Shown: positions 9,287 through 17,474 of the stretch, one piece after another
Layout: the number at the start of each line of letters is the position of its first letter
Numbering within the stretch: the first letter of the stretch is position 1
Source of the DNA: an uncultured Thermoanaerobaculia bacterium
GTDB taxonomy: Bacteria > Acidobacteriota > Thermoanaerobaculia > Multivoradales > Multivoraceae
Length of the DNA: 64,000 nt
Reading direction: 5' to 3'
NCBI GenBank assembly: GCA_951812325.1
Contig: OX638294.1
Location: 2,644,859 to 2,708,858 of the forward strand
Made by a program: the position numbers and the translations under genes
Notes under the pieces: model-generated
Seen by the model: the letters and a program-made list of their open reading frames with translations, nothing else
What the model was told of the DNA's origin: nothing
Databases searched by the model: none

Positions 9287-10663
9287 TTACCTGCTCCTGC
9301 CGCCGCCCCGGCCGCCGTTCAGGCTCGACCGCAACCGGCCCTCCAGGTCCTCCCGGAGCGGCCCGAAGGAGGCCTTCTCGACCAGCTCCCGGGCAAACGC
9401 GTAGACCAGCATGCCGTGAGCCTCCTCGCGGGGGATGCCGCGAACCCTCAGATAGAAGAGGGCGTCCTCGTCCAGCCGGCCGATCGTCGAGCCGTGGGTG
9501 CAGCGCACATCGTCCGCGAAGATCTCGAGCTGGGGGTTGCTGTTGGCGAGGGCCGACCTGGACAGAAGGAGGTTGCGGTTCGTCTGTTTGGCGTCCGTTT
9601 TCTGCGCCGCCTGGTGCACGTAGATGCGGCCGTTGAACACGGAGCGGGCGCGATCGTCGAGGACGCCCTTGTAGAGCTGGTGGCTTGTCGTCCGGGGTTG
9701 CCGGTGCTCGACACGCATGTGGTTGTCCACGAACCGGGAACCGCCCACCACGTAGAGGCCGTCCAGGGAGCAGTCCGCACCCTCGCCGTCCAGCAGCGCC
9801 ACCGTGTCGTTGCGCACCAGACCGCCTCCGAACGACAGGGAAGAGGAGTCGAAGACGGCCGCGCGCTCGATCCGGGCGTGCTGAAAGCCGAGGTGAAACG
9901 CGTCCGCCGCATCGACCTGGAGGCGCGTGTGCCGGAGCACCGCCCCCGCCCGGCACACGAACTCGGCGGCCGGGCAGACGAAATAGCCGCCGGCGGCGGG
10001 ATCGGCCGCGTGGGTCTCCAGGACCGTGGCCTGGCTGTTCTCGCCGGCCACCACCAGCAGGCGCGGAAAGCTGACCTCGAGCCGGGAGGCCGCGCCGTCG
10101 CCGGCGTCCCCCCGACCCAGCGTCGGCACACTGAGCCACAACACCTGAATCGGCCTTGTGACGACGACGCCTTCCGGGATCACGATCGCCGCTCCGTCCC
10201 CGAACAGGGCGGTGTTGAGCGCCGCGAAGGCGTGCACACGGGCGTCCGCGCTGCACGACGCAAGGCCGCAGGCGGTTGCTCCAAGATGCTCGGCGATGGC
10301 GTCCGCGTTCTCGCCGCCAGCGGGAAGATCGGCCAGCGCCACTGCCGTGACCCGCTCCGGCGGCGAGGACGCCTCCGCCGCGTAGCGCCCGTTGACGAAG
10401 ATCATCCGGTGGCAGTCGGGATAGAGGAAGGGCGCAGCCTCGCCCGCTCGCAAGGTGTGCCGCGCTGCCGGTTCCGGCTCCGCGCGCAGCAGCGGACCGA
10501 GGTTCGTCTGCCGCCACTCCTCGTCGCGGGAGGTCGGGAAGCCCGCAGCCTCGAAACGCCCGATCGCCTGTTGCCGCAGCGCGCGCAGAAATCCGGCCTC
10601 CCCGGTGCGGCGGGAGTAGAGGTCCAGGTATCGACCCGCGGCAGGACCGGCGGCGGAGCTCAC
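9287..10663 (-). CDS. sufD: SufD, Fe-S scaffold complex subunit
   Basis: A 458-residue SufD with the family features EEWRQTNLGPLL near the N-terminus and, in the C-terminal beta-helix part, FNGRIYVHQAAQKTDAKQTN and CTHGSTIGRLDEDALFYL. SufD forms the SufBC2D scaffold with SufB and SufC. The GTG start at 10663 overlaps the sufC stop as GTGA, indicating translational coupling. It ends four bases before sufS. Confidence 0.95.
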   Translation of the reverse strand: MSSAAGPAAGRYLDLYSRRTGEAGFLRALRQQAIGRFEAAGFPTSRDEEWRQTNLGPLLRAEPEPAARHTLRAGEAAPFLYPDCHRMIFVNGRYAAEASSPPERVTAVALADLPAGGENADAIAEHLGATACGLASCSADARVHAFAALNTALFGDGAAIVIPEGVVVTRPIQVLWLSVPTLGRGDAGDGAASRLEVSFPRLLVVAGENSQATVLETHAADPAAGGYFVCPAAEFVCRAGAVLRHTRLQVDAADAFHLGFQHARIERAAVFDSSSLSFGGGLVRNDTVALLDGEGADCSLDGLYVVGGSRFVDNHMRVEHRQPRTTSHQLYKGVLDDRARSVFNGRIYVHQAAQKTDAKQTNRNLLLSRSALANSNPQLEIFADDVRCTHGSTIGRLDEDALFYLRVRGIPREEAHGMLVYAFARELVEKASFGPLREDLEGRLRSSLNGGRGGGRSR

Positions 10664-11424
10664 CCGCCCGAGCCCCCGGCGGAGGCCTCGGTGATCCCGG
10701 CGTAGCCCCTCTCCTCGAGTTCGAGAGCGAGTCCGCTGCCGCCCGAGCGGACGATCCGTCCGTCGAGGAGCACATGAACGTGGTCGGGCACGATGTAGTT
10801 GAGCAGCCGCTGGTAGTGCGTGATCACGACGAAGGCCCGGTCTTCTCTCCGGAGCGCGTTGACGCCGGCCGCCACAGTCTTCAGGGCGTCGATGTCGAGC
10901 CCGGAATCCGTTTCGTCGAGCACCGCCAGCCGGGGCTCGAGGACCGCCATCTGGAGGATCTCGTTCCGCTTCTTCTCGCCGCCGGAGAATCCCTCGTTGA
11001 CCGGGCGCCGCAGCAGCGCCTCGTCCACATCGACCAGGTTCGCCCGTTCGCGCAGCAGCCGCAGGAAGTCCATCGCGTCGAGCGCCTGCTCGCCCCTCGC
11101 CTTGCGGGTCGCGTTGAGAGCCGCCTTGAGGAAGTAGCTGTTGCCGACCCCCGGGATCTCGACCGGATACTGGAAGGCGAGGAAGAGGCCGGCGTGGGCC
11201 CGCTCTTCCGGCGCCATCTCCTGCAGATCGTCGCCGTCGAACTCCAGGCTGCCGGCCGTGACCTCGTAGTCCTCCCGGCCCGCCAGCACCTGCGCCAGCG
11301 TGCTCTTTCCGGAGCCGTTCGGTCCCATCACGGCATGGACTTCGCCAGCCTCGACCTGGAGGTCGACGCCGCGCAGAATCTCGTGTTCTTCGACCCTCGC
11401 GTGAAGGTCACTCACCCTCAGCAT
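10660..11424 (-). CDS. sufC: SufC, ATPase of the Fe-S scaffold complex
   Basis: A 254-residue ABC-type ATPase. Walker A GPNGSGKST, the Suf-specific signature NEGFSGGEKKRNEI and Walker B LAVLDETDSGLDIDALK are all visible, as is the downstream THYQRLL. SufC powers conformational change in SufBC2D during cluster assembly. It follows sufB by 72 bases and overlaps sufD. The C-terminus is slightly extended with a Gly/Ser-rich tail. Confidence 0.96.
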   Translation of the reverse strand: MLRVSDLHARVEEHEILRGVDLQVEAGEVHAVMGPNGSGKSTLAQVLAGREDYEVTAGSLEFDGDDLQEMAPEERAHAGLFLAFQYPVEIPGVGNSYFLKAALNATRKARGEQALDAMDFLRLLRERANLVDVDEALLRRPVNEGFSGGEKKRNEILQMAVLEPRLAVLDETDSGLDIDALKTVAAGVNALRREDRAFVVITHYQRLLNYIVPDHVHVLLDGRIVRSGGSGLALELEERGYAGITEASAGGSGG

Positions 11425-11496
11425 GGCTGCTTCTCTCCCTGCGGCACCCCGGCAGCCGCTTGCGGTTCTGGCAGCATCCGGCCCCCTATGGACGGG

Positions 11497-12945
11497 TTAG
11501 CCGACGCTTCCCTCGAGACTCACCTCGAGCAGCTTCTGCGCTTCCACCGCGAACTCCATCGGCAGTTCGCGGAACACTTCCTTGCAGAACCCGTTGACGA
11601 TCATGGAAACGGCATCCTCGGTCTCGATGCCACGTTGATTGCAGTAGAAGACCTGGTCTTCGCCGATCTTCGAAGTGGACGCCTCGTGCTCCATCTGGGC
11701 GCTCGGATTGGCGACATCGATGTAGGGAAACGTATGCGCGCCGCAGCGGTCGCCGATCAGCATCGAATCGCACTGCGAGAAGTTCCTCGCGTCCTCGGCT
11801 GAACGCAGAATCCGTACCGAGCCGCGGTACGTGTTCTGGCCCTCGCCGGCCGAGATTCCCTTGGAGACGATCGTGCTCGACGTGCGCTTGCCGATGTGGA
11901 TCATCTTGGTCCCGGTGTCGGCCTGCTGGCGGTTGTTGGACACCGCGACGGAGTAGAACTCGCCCACCGAGTCGTCGCCCTTGAGGATGCAGCTCGGGTA
12001 CTTCCAGGTCACCGCCGAACCGGTTTCGACCTGGGTCCACGAGATCTTGCTTCGCCGGCCCGCGCACAGGCCGCGCTTGGTGACGAAGTTGTAGATGCCG
12101 CCCACGCCCTGCTTGTCTCCGGGGTACCAGTTCTGGACCGTGGAGTACTTGATCTGCGCGTCCTCGTGCGCGACCAGCTCGACGACCGCCGCGTGCAACT
12201 GGTTCTCGTCGCGCATCGGCGCGGTGCAGCCTTCGAGGTAGCTCACGTGGCTGCCCTCGTCCGCGATGATCAGCGTGCGCTCGAACTGGCCCGTGTTCAT
12301 CGCGTTGATGCGGAAGTAGGTGGAGAGTTCCATCGGGCAGCGCACACCCTTGGGGATGTAGACGAACGAGCCGTCCGAAAACACCGCGGAGTTCAGGGCG
12401 GCGAAGAAGTTGTCCCGCCGCGGCACGACCGTGCCGAGGTACTTGCGCACCAGCTCCGGATGGTCCTGCACCGCCTCGGAGAACGAGCAGAAGATGACGC
12501 CGAGTTCCGCCAGCTTCTCGCGGAACGTAGTCGCCACGGAAACGCTGTCGAACACCGCGTCCACCGCCACCCCGGCAAGCACTTCCTGCTCCCTGAGCGG
12601 AATGCCGAGCTTCTCGTAGGTGGCCAGAATCTCGGGATCGATCTCGTCCAGGCTCCTGGGCCGGTCGTCATCACTCTTCGGCGCGGCGTAGTAGCAGATG
12701 GACTGGTAGTCGATCGGTTCATAGCGCACGTTCGCCCATTGCGGCTCGACCATCTTCAGCCAGCCCCGGTAGGCGTGCAGCCGCCAGTCGAGCAGCCATT
12801 GCGGCTCGTTCTTCTTCGCCGAGATGAAGGCGATGATCTCTTCGCTCAGACCCGGCGGCGCGGTGTCCTGCTCAACGTCGGTGACGAAGCCGTACTCGTA
12901 GTCGCGTTGCGCGAGGGCTTCGATCGTGTCGGTCGCGGTCGCCAT
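11497..12945 (-). CDS. sufB: SufB, Fe-S scaffold complex subunit
   Basis: A 482-residue SufB. The segments [36 protein letters not shown] and the C-terminal [13 protein letters not shown] and [17 protein letters not shown] regions are family hallmarks; the conserved Cys of the last is a cluster or sulfur ligand in characterised SufB. The ATG at 12945 shares one base with the stop of the regulator gene (TGATG), so the two are translationally coupled. Its length is normal. Confidence 0.96.
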   Translation of the reverse strand: MATATDTIEALAQRDYEYGFVTDVEQDTAPPGLSEEIIAFISAKKNEPQWLLDWRLHAYRGWLKMVEPQWANVRYEPIDYQSICYYAAPKSDDDRPRSLDEIDPEILATYEKLGIPLREQEVLAGVAVDAVFDSVSVATTFREKLAELGVIFCSFSEAVQDHPELVRKYLGTVVPRRDNFFAALNSAVFSDGSFVYIPKGVRCPMELSTYFRINAMNTGQFERTLIIADEGSHVSYLEGCTAPMRDENQLHAAVVELVAHEDAQIKYSTVQNWYPGDKQGVGGIYNFVTKRGLCAGRRSKISWTQVETGSAVTWKYPSCILKGDDSVGEFYSVAVSNNRQQADTGTKMIHIGKRTSSTIVSKGISAGEGQNTYRGSVRILRSAEDARNFSQCDSMLIGDRCGAHTFPYIDVANPSAQMEHEASTSKIGEDQVFYCNQRGIETEDAVSMIVNGFCKEVFRELPMEFAVEAQKLLEVSLEGSVG

Positions 12946-13406
12946 CAGGAACTGCTCCGGAGCCAGATCAGGGGTTCGGCGTCGCGGACGGCCGTCCCCG
13001 CCATGAAGTTCGGCCGCGCCATGTCCGCGATCGTGATGTCCTCGAGGGCTCCCCGGACCGCCCGGTTGATCCGCTGCCAGTTCTCCCTGACACGGCAGAA
13101 CGCCTCGTAGGAGCACTCGTGGTCGGAGTGCTCGCTGCACTCGGTCAGGGCGATGGGCCCTTCAAGGGCGAGGATCACGTCGGCGACGTTGATTTCTGCC
13201 GCCGAGCGCGCCAGTTCGTAGCCGCCCAGCACGCCGCGGTGCGAGGTCAGCAACCCCGACTTCGCCAGCAGCTTGAGGATCTTGCTGACCATCGGCGCCG
13301 GCAGATGGGTCTGCGCGGCGAGTTCGGCGGCGGCGGCCCGCCCGTTCTGCGCGAGCTGGGTCACCAGGACGATGCCGTAGTCGGCTTGCTTGGTCAGTCG
13401 GATCAT
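12945..13406 (-). CDS. SUF operon Rrf2-family Fe-S regulator (SufR/IscR-like)
   Basis: A 153-residue Rrf2 winged-helix repressor, [20 protein letters not shown] with a recognition helix in [15 protein letters not shown] and wing [12 protein letters not shown]. Three cysteines in [17 protein letters not shown] (C-x8-C-x5-C) are placed to ligate an Fe-S cluster. It heads the suf operon and resembles the SUF system assembly regulator group. I chose ATG 13406 because family members begin with this MIRLTK; an upstream ATG at 13448 would add 14 unrelated residues. It probably represses its own operon in response to cluster status through the palindrome at 13512-13530. Confidence 0.9.
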   Translation of the reverse strand: MIRLTKQADYGIVLVTQLAQNGRAAAAELAAQTHLPAPMVSKILKLLAKSGLLTSHRGVLGGYELARSAAEINVADVILALEGPIALTECSEHSDHECSYEAFCRVRENWQRINRAVRGALEDITIADMARPNFMAGTAVRDAEPLIWLRSSS

Positions 13407-13511
13407 GACGTGTGTATGGTTGAGAGCGGGCCGAGAGCGTCCGTTCATGCGGCGCGTGGAGTGGGACCCGGATGCCTCCGATCAAGCCCCGGCGCCTGGT
13501 GTCAACGGAAC

Positions 13512-13530
13512 CGGGACTCGCATAGTCCCG
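13512..13530 (-). promoter_or_regulatory. Candidate Rrf2 operator of the suf operon
   Basis: CGGGACT-CGCAT-AGTCCCG is a perfect 7-bp inverted repeat with a five-base spacer. Its core GACT-N5-AGTC equals the core of the IscR type 1 site as known from enterobacteria, although the outer bases do not follow that consensus. It lies about 106 bp upstream of the regulator's ATG, just downstream of a TTGACA/TACTCT pair, where a bound repressor would block transcription start. Confidence 0.6.
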
Positions 13531-13536
13531 ATTCAG

Positions 13537-13564
13537 AGAGTAGCACGGGAACGCCGCGTGTCAA
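13537..13564 (-). promoter_or_regulatory. Predicted sigma-70 promoter of the suf operon
   Basis: On the minus strand TTGACA (13559-13564, perfect -35) is followed after 16 bases by TACTCT (13537-13542). The predicted start near 13530 falls at the edge of the palindromic operator. The -10 is weak, so assignment rests on the -35 and the operator. Confidence 0.5.
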
Positions 13565-13685
13565 TCGCGAACCATGCGATATCGTGCGCGCCAGAGACGG
13601 CCGTTGTCCTGGTTCACGCCCGCCAGCCGGCGTCAGGGCCTAAGCCCCGGCCCCCACCTCAACAGGACTCCAGGCCGCGCCATTT

Positions 13686-13711
13686 GCTGCGCGGCGCTAC
13701 GCCGCGCAAGC
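13686..13711 (-). terminator. GC-rich hairpin after the DISARM operon
   Basis: TGCGCGGCG-CTA-CGCCGCGCA forms a perfect 9-bp stem with a three-base loop, extended by GC/GC after a bulge. It sits ten bases beyond the stop codon of the last island gene and upstream of the suf promoter, so it could insulate the two operons. No U-tract follows on the minus strand, so it may be only a pausing or stabilising hairpin. Confidence 0.45.
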
Positions 13712-13720
13712 TTCCTGGCG

Positions 13721-14860
13721 CTACCCATCCTCGTCCTCCAACACGGTCACTCCCCGGGGGTTCCGCAGATGCCACCGCTGGCCTTCCCGGTGGAGATCCC
13801 CCTCCAGCGACACGCTCAGGCGCGCCTCGTGCGCGCGCGCGATCTCGCGGTAGTCCCCCGAATCGAAGATCGCCTGAACGGAAACCAGGCTTCCATCGAC
13901 GAATGCCTTGATCGCGGCCGTTCCCCTTGGGTCGGTCCTGTCCCGCGTGAGCCGCGACACGTACCCCTGAACCTCCTCGTCGGTGCGTTCCTGGCGGTCG
14001 GACAGCACTCGCGCAGCTTCGTCGAGAACGGCGATGTCGGGCGGCCTGAAGACAACGACGGCCCGCCTTCCCGGCGCTCCGTTGGCGGGCCGCGTCATGG
14101 CCCAGCTCACGGAGACTTCAAGCCCCCCGCCCGCTTCGGTCAGCCTGGCGACGGATTGGCAGAAGTTCGCACTGATGCCCTCGCCCAAGCGACTCTCGAA
14201 TTCGTCGATGGCGCCGACGCCCCGGTTGACCCGGTCCATTGCCCGTCGCGAGGCATGCAAACCAGAGACGAGCTTGCGGGTCACCTTGCGCTCGAACGGC
14301 TCTTCGGAAAGCAGCGTTCCCTGTTCGCCGAGATCAGGCGCCACCGGCGCAAGGAGGTTGATCAGGAAGCTGCCGGGCTCGGTATGTCCCAGCCGCACCC
14401 TGTCCAGGTACTCGGTTGCCCGTCTGTTTCGCCCGGCCCGGTACATTCGCCGGGGTCGGTTGGCCGAGCATGCCGCCGCCAGCAGTAGCTTCTTCGACTC
14501 CTCGAGTACCGCAGCACCGTCGGCGAGCCTGACGGTGCTGTCCCCGGAGGCGGTCGGCAGACGCAGACGCACGAGGTCCCATTCGGCAAGCGAGAGGTCG
14601 GCGAGTACCGCCTGCCGCCGCCTGCCTTCGACGCGGCCGATCTGTTCCGCGATCTGGTAGATCCGGATGCCGTAGTCGCCGTACTCCTCCGAAGCGGGCA
14701 CGAACGCGGCCTCCCGGTCGTCCTCGGTACAAAGATAGACATCAGCCGTTTCCCGCCGCAGGGCATCGGCTCGACGCCAGCCGTTGGCGGACAGATACGC
14801 ATGAACTCCACGGAGCCCAATGGTCCGGGCCAGGGCGACTTCGCTCGCCGGCGAGTTCAT
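13721..14860 (-). CDS. Uncharacterised protein coupled to DUF4365 gene (DISARM island)
   Basis: A 379-residue protein I do not recognise. It starts MNSPASEVALARTIGLRGVH, has no signal peptide or membrane segment, and is a mixed alpha/beta soluble protein. Segments such as AYLSANGWRRADALRRETAD and FLINLLAPVAPDLG suggest a compact globular N-terminal domain; VSGLHASRRAMDRVN and EFESRLGEGISANFCQ follow. No HKD, Walker or PD-(D/E)xK motif is evident. Its ATG at 14860 has GGAGGT just upstream and overlaps the stop of the DUF4365 gene as ATGA, so the two proteins are probably made together and may interact. A frameshifted copy of its first ~50 residues lies before drmA at 20867-21060. A defence role is inferred from context alone. 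Confidence 0.7.
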   Translation of the reverse strand: MNSPASEVALARTIGLRGVHAYLSANGWRRADALRRETADVYLCTEDDREAAFVPASEEYGDYGIRIYQIAEQIGRVEGRRRQAVLADLSLAEWDLVRLRLPTASGDSTVRLADGAAVLEESKKLLLAAACSANRPRRMYRAGRNRRATEYLDRVRLGHTEPGSFLINLLAPVAPDLGEQGTLLSEEPFERKVTRKLVSGLHASRRAMDRVNRGVGAIDEFESRLGEGISANFCQSVARLTEAGGGLEVSVSWAMTRPANGAPGRRAVVVFRPPDIAVLDEAARVLSDRQERTDEEVQGYVSRLTRDRTDPRGTAAIKAFVDGSLVSVQAIFDSGDYREIARAHEARLSVSLEGDLHREGQRWHLRNPRGVTVLEDEDG

Positions 14861-15351
14861 GACGGCACCTCCTGGCCGCACGTGAACAGCGGCGCGAGTC
14901 CCGACCTGCCGATGCGCTGAGATCGGGGAATGACGACCGTCCGGGACTCCGCACCCACGCAATCGTTCCCGGCGAGAGACAACCACCACCCGCACTTCCT
15001 GAGGATCAGGCGTTCCGGGGTGCAGTCCATCCACTCCGATTCGTCCGCTGGAAGCTCAAGGACCACCAGCAGCAAGGGTACCGCGCGCTGCATGGCCAGG
15101 TCGTTGTAGTTCTTCCGCTTCAGGCGGAAGTGGAGTCCGTCGGACTTCTCGTCCGGGGCCGCCGTGGCCTTCAGTTGAAGGTCGATCATCTCCCGGCTCG
15201 GCAAGCCACTCCGAAGCGTCGCATCGACGCTGTCACTGTCTGGCTCGGGGCCCCGTTGCAGGGTGTATCCGGCCCTTGCTGCGAGCGCGGAGACGTAGGC
15301 ATGGGACATCTCCGCCTTGCGCTGGTTGTCGGTGAGAATCGCGTCGGTCAC
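14857..15351 (-). CDS. DUF4365-like nuclease-fold protein (DISARM island)
   Basis: A 164-residue protein. The arrangement of Glu14 in the first helix, Asp43 in SVDATL, and Gln59-Leu-Lys61 in IDLQLKATA, followed by FRLKRKNYNDL and PLLLVVLELP, is the pattern of DUF4365, a PD-(D/E)xK-like fold with QxK replacing ExK. Such proteins occur in defence islands and are presumed nucleases. I chose GTG 15351 because the second copy of this gene, at 21229, begins with ATG at exactly the aligned codon and shares the upstream CCCAACAC. It overlaps the next gene by four bases. It stands where class 1 DISARM normally carries drmC, a PLD-fold nuclease, and might replace it; that is inference. Confidence 0.7.
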   Translation of the reverse strand: MTDAILTDNQRKAEMSHAYVSALAARAGYTLQRGPEPDSDSVDATLRSGLPSREMIDLQLKATAAPDEKSDGLHFRLKRKNYNDLAMQRAVPLLLVVLELPADESEWMDCTPERLILRKCGWWLSLAGNDCVGAESRTVVIPRSQRIGRSGLAPLFTCGQEVPS

Positions 15352-15369
15352 AGGGTGTTGGGTGGCCGT

Positions 15370-15513
15370 GAAATGCGGGCGCGAGGCTCTCACTCCTGCA
15401 CCGCTTCGCGCCGGTCCTCCTTCGCCCGTTCCGCGTTCAGAGTCATGAGGCGGCCCAGGATCTCGTCGCGGACCGGCGTCGGGCCAGCGGCAAGGATAGC
15501 GCTTCCTGCCGCG
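15370..15513 (-). pseudogene. Fragment of a drmMI 3' end
   Basis: This stretch aligns base by base with the last ~120 bases of drmMI plus its downstream flank (21315-21460). On the minus strand it reads KRYPCRWPD in one frame and, after a one-base insertion, ILGRLMTLNAERAKEDRREA and a TGA, matching KRYRYRWPD and VLGRLIALNAQRAKEERREA at the drmMI C-terminus. It is therefore the tail of a second methylase gene lost by recombination. The remaining bases up to the drmB stop (15514-15671) show nothing recognisable. Confidence 0.75.
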
Positions 15514-15671
15514 GCCAGGAAAGAGGAAACGCGTTACTCGCAGCTCCCGGTCTTCGCGTGTCGACGCGGAAGAACAGGCTCCTCCAGCGCCTGTCTCGTC
15601 AGCCGACGCTCGTCCGGGTAAGAGCCGCATCCGCGGGAAGGTCGGCAACGAAGCCGGATGGTCCGTCGCCG

Positions 15672-17474
15672 TCAGTGCTGACCGGGGTAGAAGGCCGCGT
15701 CGTTCACGTCGAGAGTCGGCACCACCAGGGCGCGGTCCAGGTAGTCGTTGCGCATCTCGCACGACGTCTCCGCGACGAGAGCGCACCCGTGGCATGCCGC
15801 CCCGTGAAGCCAGCGGCATTCGATACTCGACGCCGGATCGTGCTGAGCGCAGACGGGATCGTTGGAGCAGAGCGCCGCGGTGCGAAGCGCCCGTTCGATG
15901 TGGTCTTCGATCTGCCGCGCCTGCTGCACCAGCCCGCCCAGCGTCCCCTCGGCATCGGGGCTCGAGGTGTACAGGAGAACTCCGTAGCGGCGGGATTCGT
16001 CGTCCACGTACACACGTTCCCGTATCGAGGCGGCCGGGTAGCCGCAGCGGTCCGCGACCGATTGCAGCAACAGATGCGACAGCGTGTGCAGCATCACATA
16101 GCTCCCACCGGGGAAGCGCAGCTGGAGCTTGCGGGCCTTCGCCCATTCCGTGTGGCCAATCTCGAGATCCCTGATCCTCCGCGCCACTCCCGGCCGCGCC
16201 CGCCACCTGCGAATCGCGCTGGCCGAGAAGTGAAGCAGGACTCCCTCGCCCCGGTTCTCCACCGCGGGAAACCACCGCGGGTCGATCGAGATCTCGGCCC
16301 GCTCGACATCGTCGCGGTACTCCCCGTCGATGTCCGGCATCGGGGCTTCCAGGCGGGTGAACCCTCCGAGCGCCAGTACCTCGCGCAGACGGTGGACCTG
16401 CACCACCGTCTCGATCAAGTCGCCGAAGCGCGGCGAGGGGTCGCGGCGCCTGAGTTTGCGGGCGTGGAAGTCGGGGTTGATCGGCACATCGTCCCCGAAC
16501 CCTTCCGGCACGGCGAGCATCGCTTCCATCTCGACGTCCTTGACGGAGCGTTCCCCGGTGGCCGGCCCTTTTCGATGCCTGATCGCGGCAAGCACGTCCT
16601 CGTCGTCGAGTCCGGCCAGCGCATCCGCAACCTCGGGCAGCTTCCTGAAGGAAGTCAGGTCAGTCAGGTTCTCGACGGCCATGAGGAGCTTCCAGACCTC
16701 GCTCACGGCCTGGTCGACCGCCGCCCCCTTCTCCGGAATCGACAGCGCCCGGACAAGGAGCGGAAAGTAGGCGTTGGTCGCGGTCCTGATGAGCAGGCGG
16801 CCCGGCTGGTTGCATCTCTCGCGGGCGCCTGGCCCCAACCACGGGCGCGCCCCGGTGCAAACGCCGAGCGCCTTCGCGCCGAGGTCGTTCGCTTCGGTCA
16901 TCGATCGCGACTCGCCGCACTCGCATCGAACGCGCAGGTTGGCCAGCTCGCCGGTCGCGCCCGTCTCGTCGAGCCATAGTCGACCCAGGCAGCTCGTGGG
17001 ACCGTGATGGGCGAAGGCATACCAGGGAAAGTCGGCCACGTGTCCCTTGGGACACGCCGTGACGAACCGGGTGGCCACGACCGGCCGCCGCTCGAATCGG
17101 CCCCTCTCGAGCGTCCTGCGGTGCACCAGACGACGGGAGCGGGACCTGCGGGAAGAGGCCGATTTCGTCCTTTCCGGCGCCTCCTGAACGACGAACCACT
17201 CGGGGAACCGGTAGGCGTCGATTCCCCTGGGCGCGGTAGACCAGAACTCGGCCGGGTCAGGTGTCGGCGGGACCCGCAAGTCGGGATTCTTCACGCCGGT
17301 CATGCGGGCAAGGATCCGCTGAACGCGAGGCTCGTCGAGCCGGACCAACGCCAATCCCCAGCCGTCGATTCCCGCCACGACGGCGGAGTCGTGCGGCAGG
17401 TCGATCAGAGCGCCCGGACCATAGGTCGTGATGACCTGACTGCGCCGAATCTGGCCGGTGGACTTCAGACTCAC
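15672..17474 (-). CDS. drmB: DISARM protein DrmB (DUF1998)
   Basis: A 600-residue DUF1998 protein. It begins SLKSTGQIRRSQVITTYGPG, the usual DrmB opening, and contains zinc-binding cysteine groups in VRCECGESRS and, near the C-terminus, CSNDPVCAQHD and GAACHGCALVAETSC. In DISARM, DrmB forms a complex with DrmA that recognises and acts on phage DNA. The GTG start at 17474 overlaps the drmA stop as GTGA. Length and motifs look intact. The next intact gene downstream is the DUF4365 gene, not drmC. Confidence 0.9.
   Translation of the reverse strand: MSLKSTGQIRRSQVITTYGPGALIDLPHDSAVVAGIDGWGLALVRLDEPRVQRILARMTGVKNPDLRVPPTPDPAEFWSTAPRGIDAYRFPEWFVVQEAPERTKSASSRRSRSRRLVHRRTLERGRFERRPVVATRFVTACPKGHVADFPWYAFAHHGPTSCLGRLWLDETGATGELANLRVRCECGESRSMTEANDLGAKALGVCTGARPWLGPGARERCNQPGRLLIRTATNAYFPLLVRALSIPEKGAAVDQAVSEVWKLLMAVENLTDLTSFRKLPEVADALAGLDDEDVLAAIRHRKGPATGERSVKDVEMEAMLAVPEGFGDDVPINPDFHARKLRRRDPSPRFGDLIETVVQVHRLREVLALGGFTRLEAPMPDIDGEYRDDVERAEISIDPRWFPAVENRGEGVLLHFSASAIRRWRARPGVARRIRDLEIGHTEWAKARKLQLRFPGGSYVMLHTLSHLLLQSVADRCGYPAASIRERVYVDDESRRYGVLLYTSSPDAEGTLGGLVQQARQIEDHIERALRTAALCSNDPVCAQHDPASSIECRWLHGAACHGCALVAETSCEMRNDYLDRALVVPTLDVNDAAFYPGQH

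Noticed and set aside
13561..13720. Left attachment site or integrase for the DISARM island
   Set aside because: I looked for direct repeats matching the 32014-32065 edge and for recombinase genes and saw none that were convincing.
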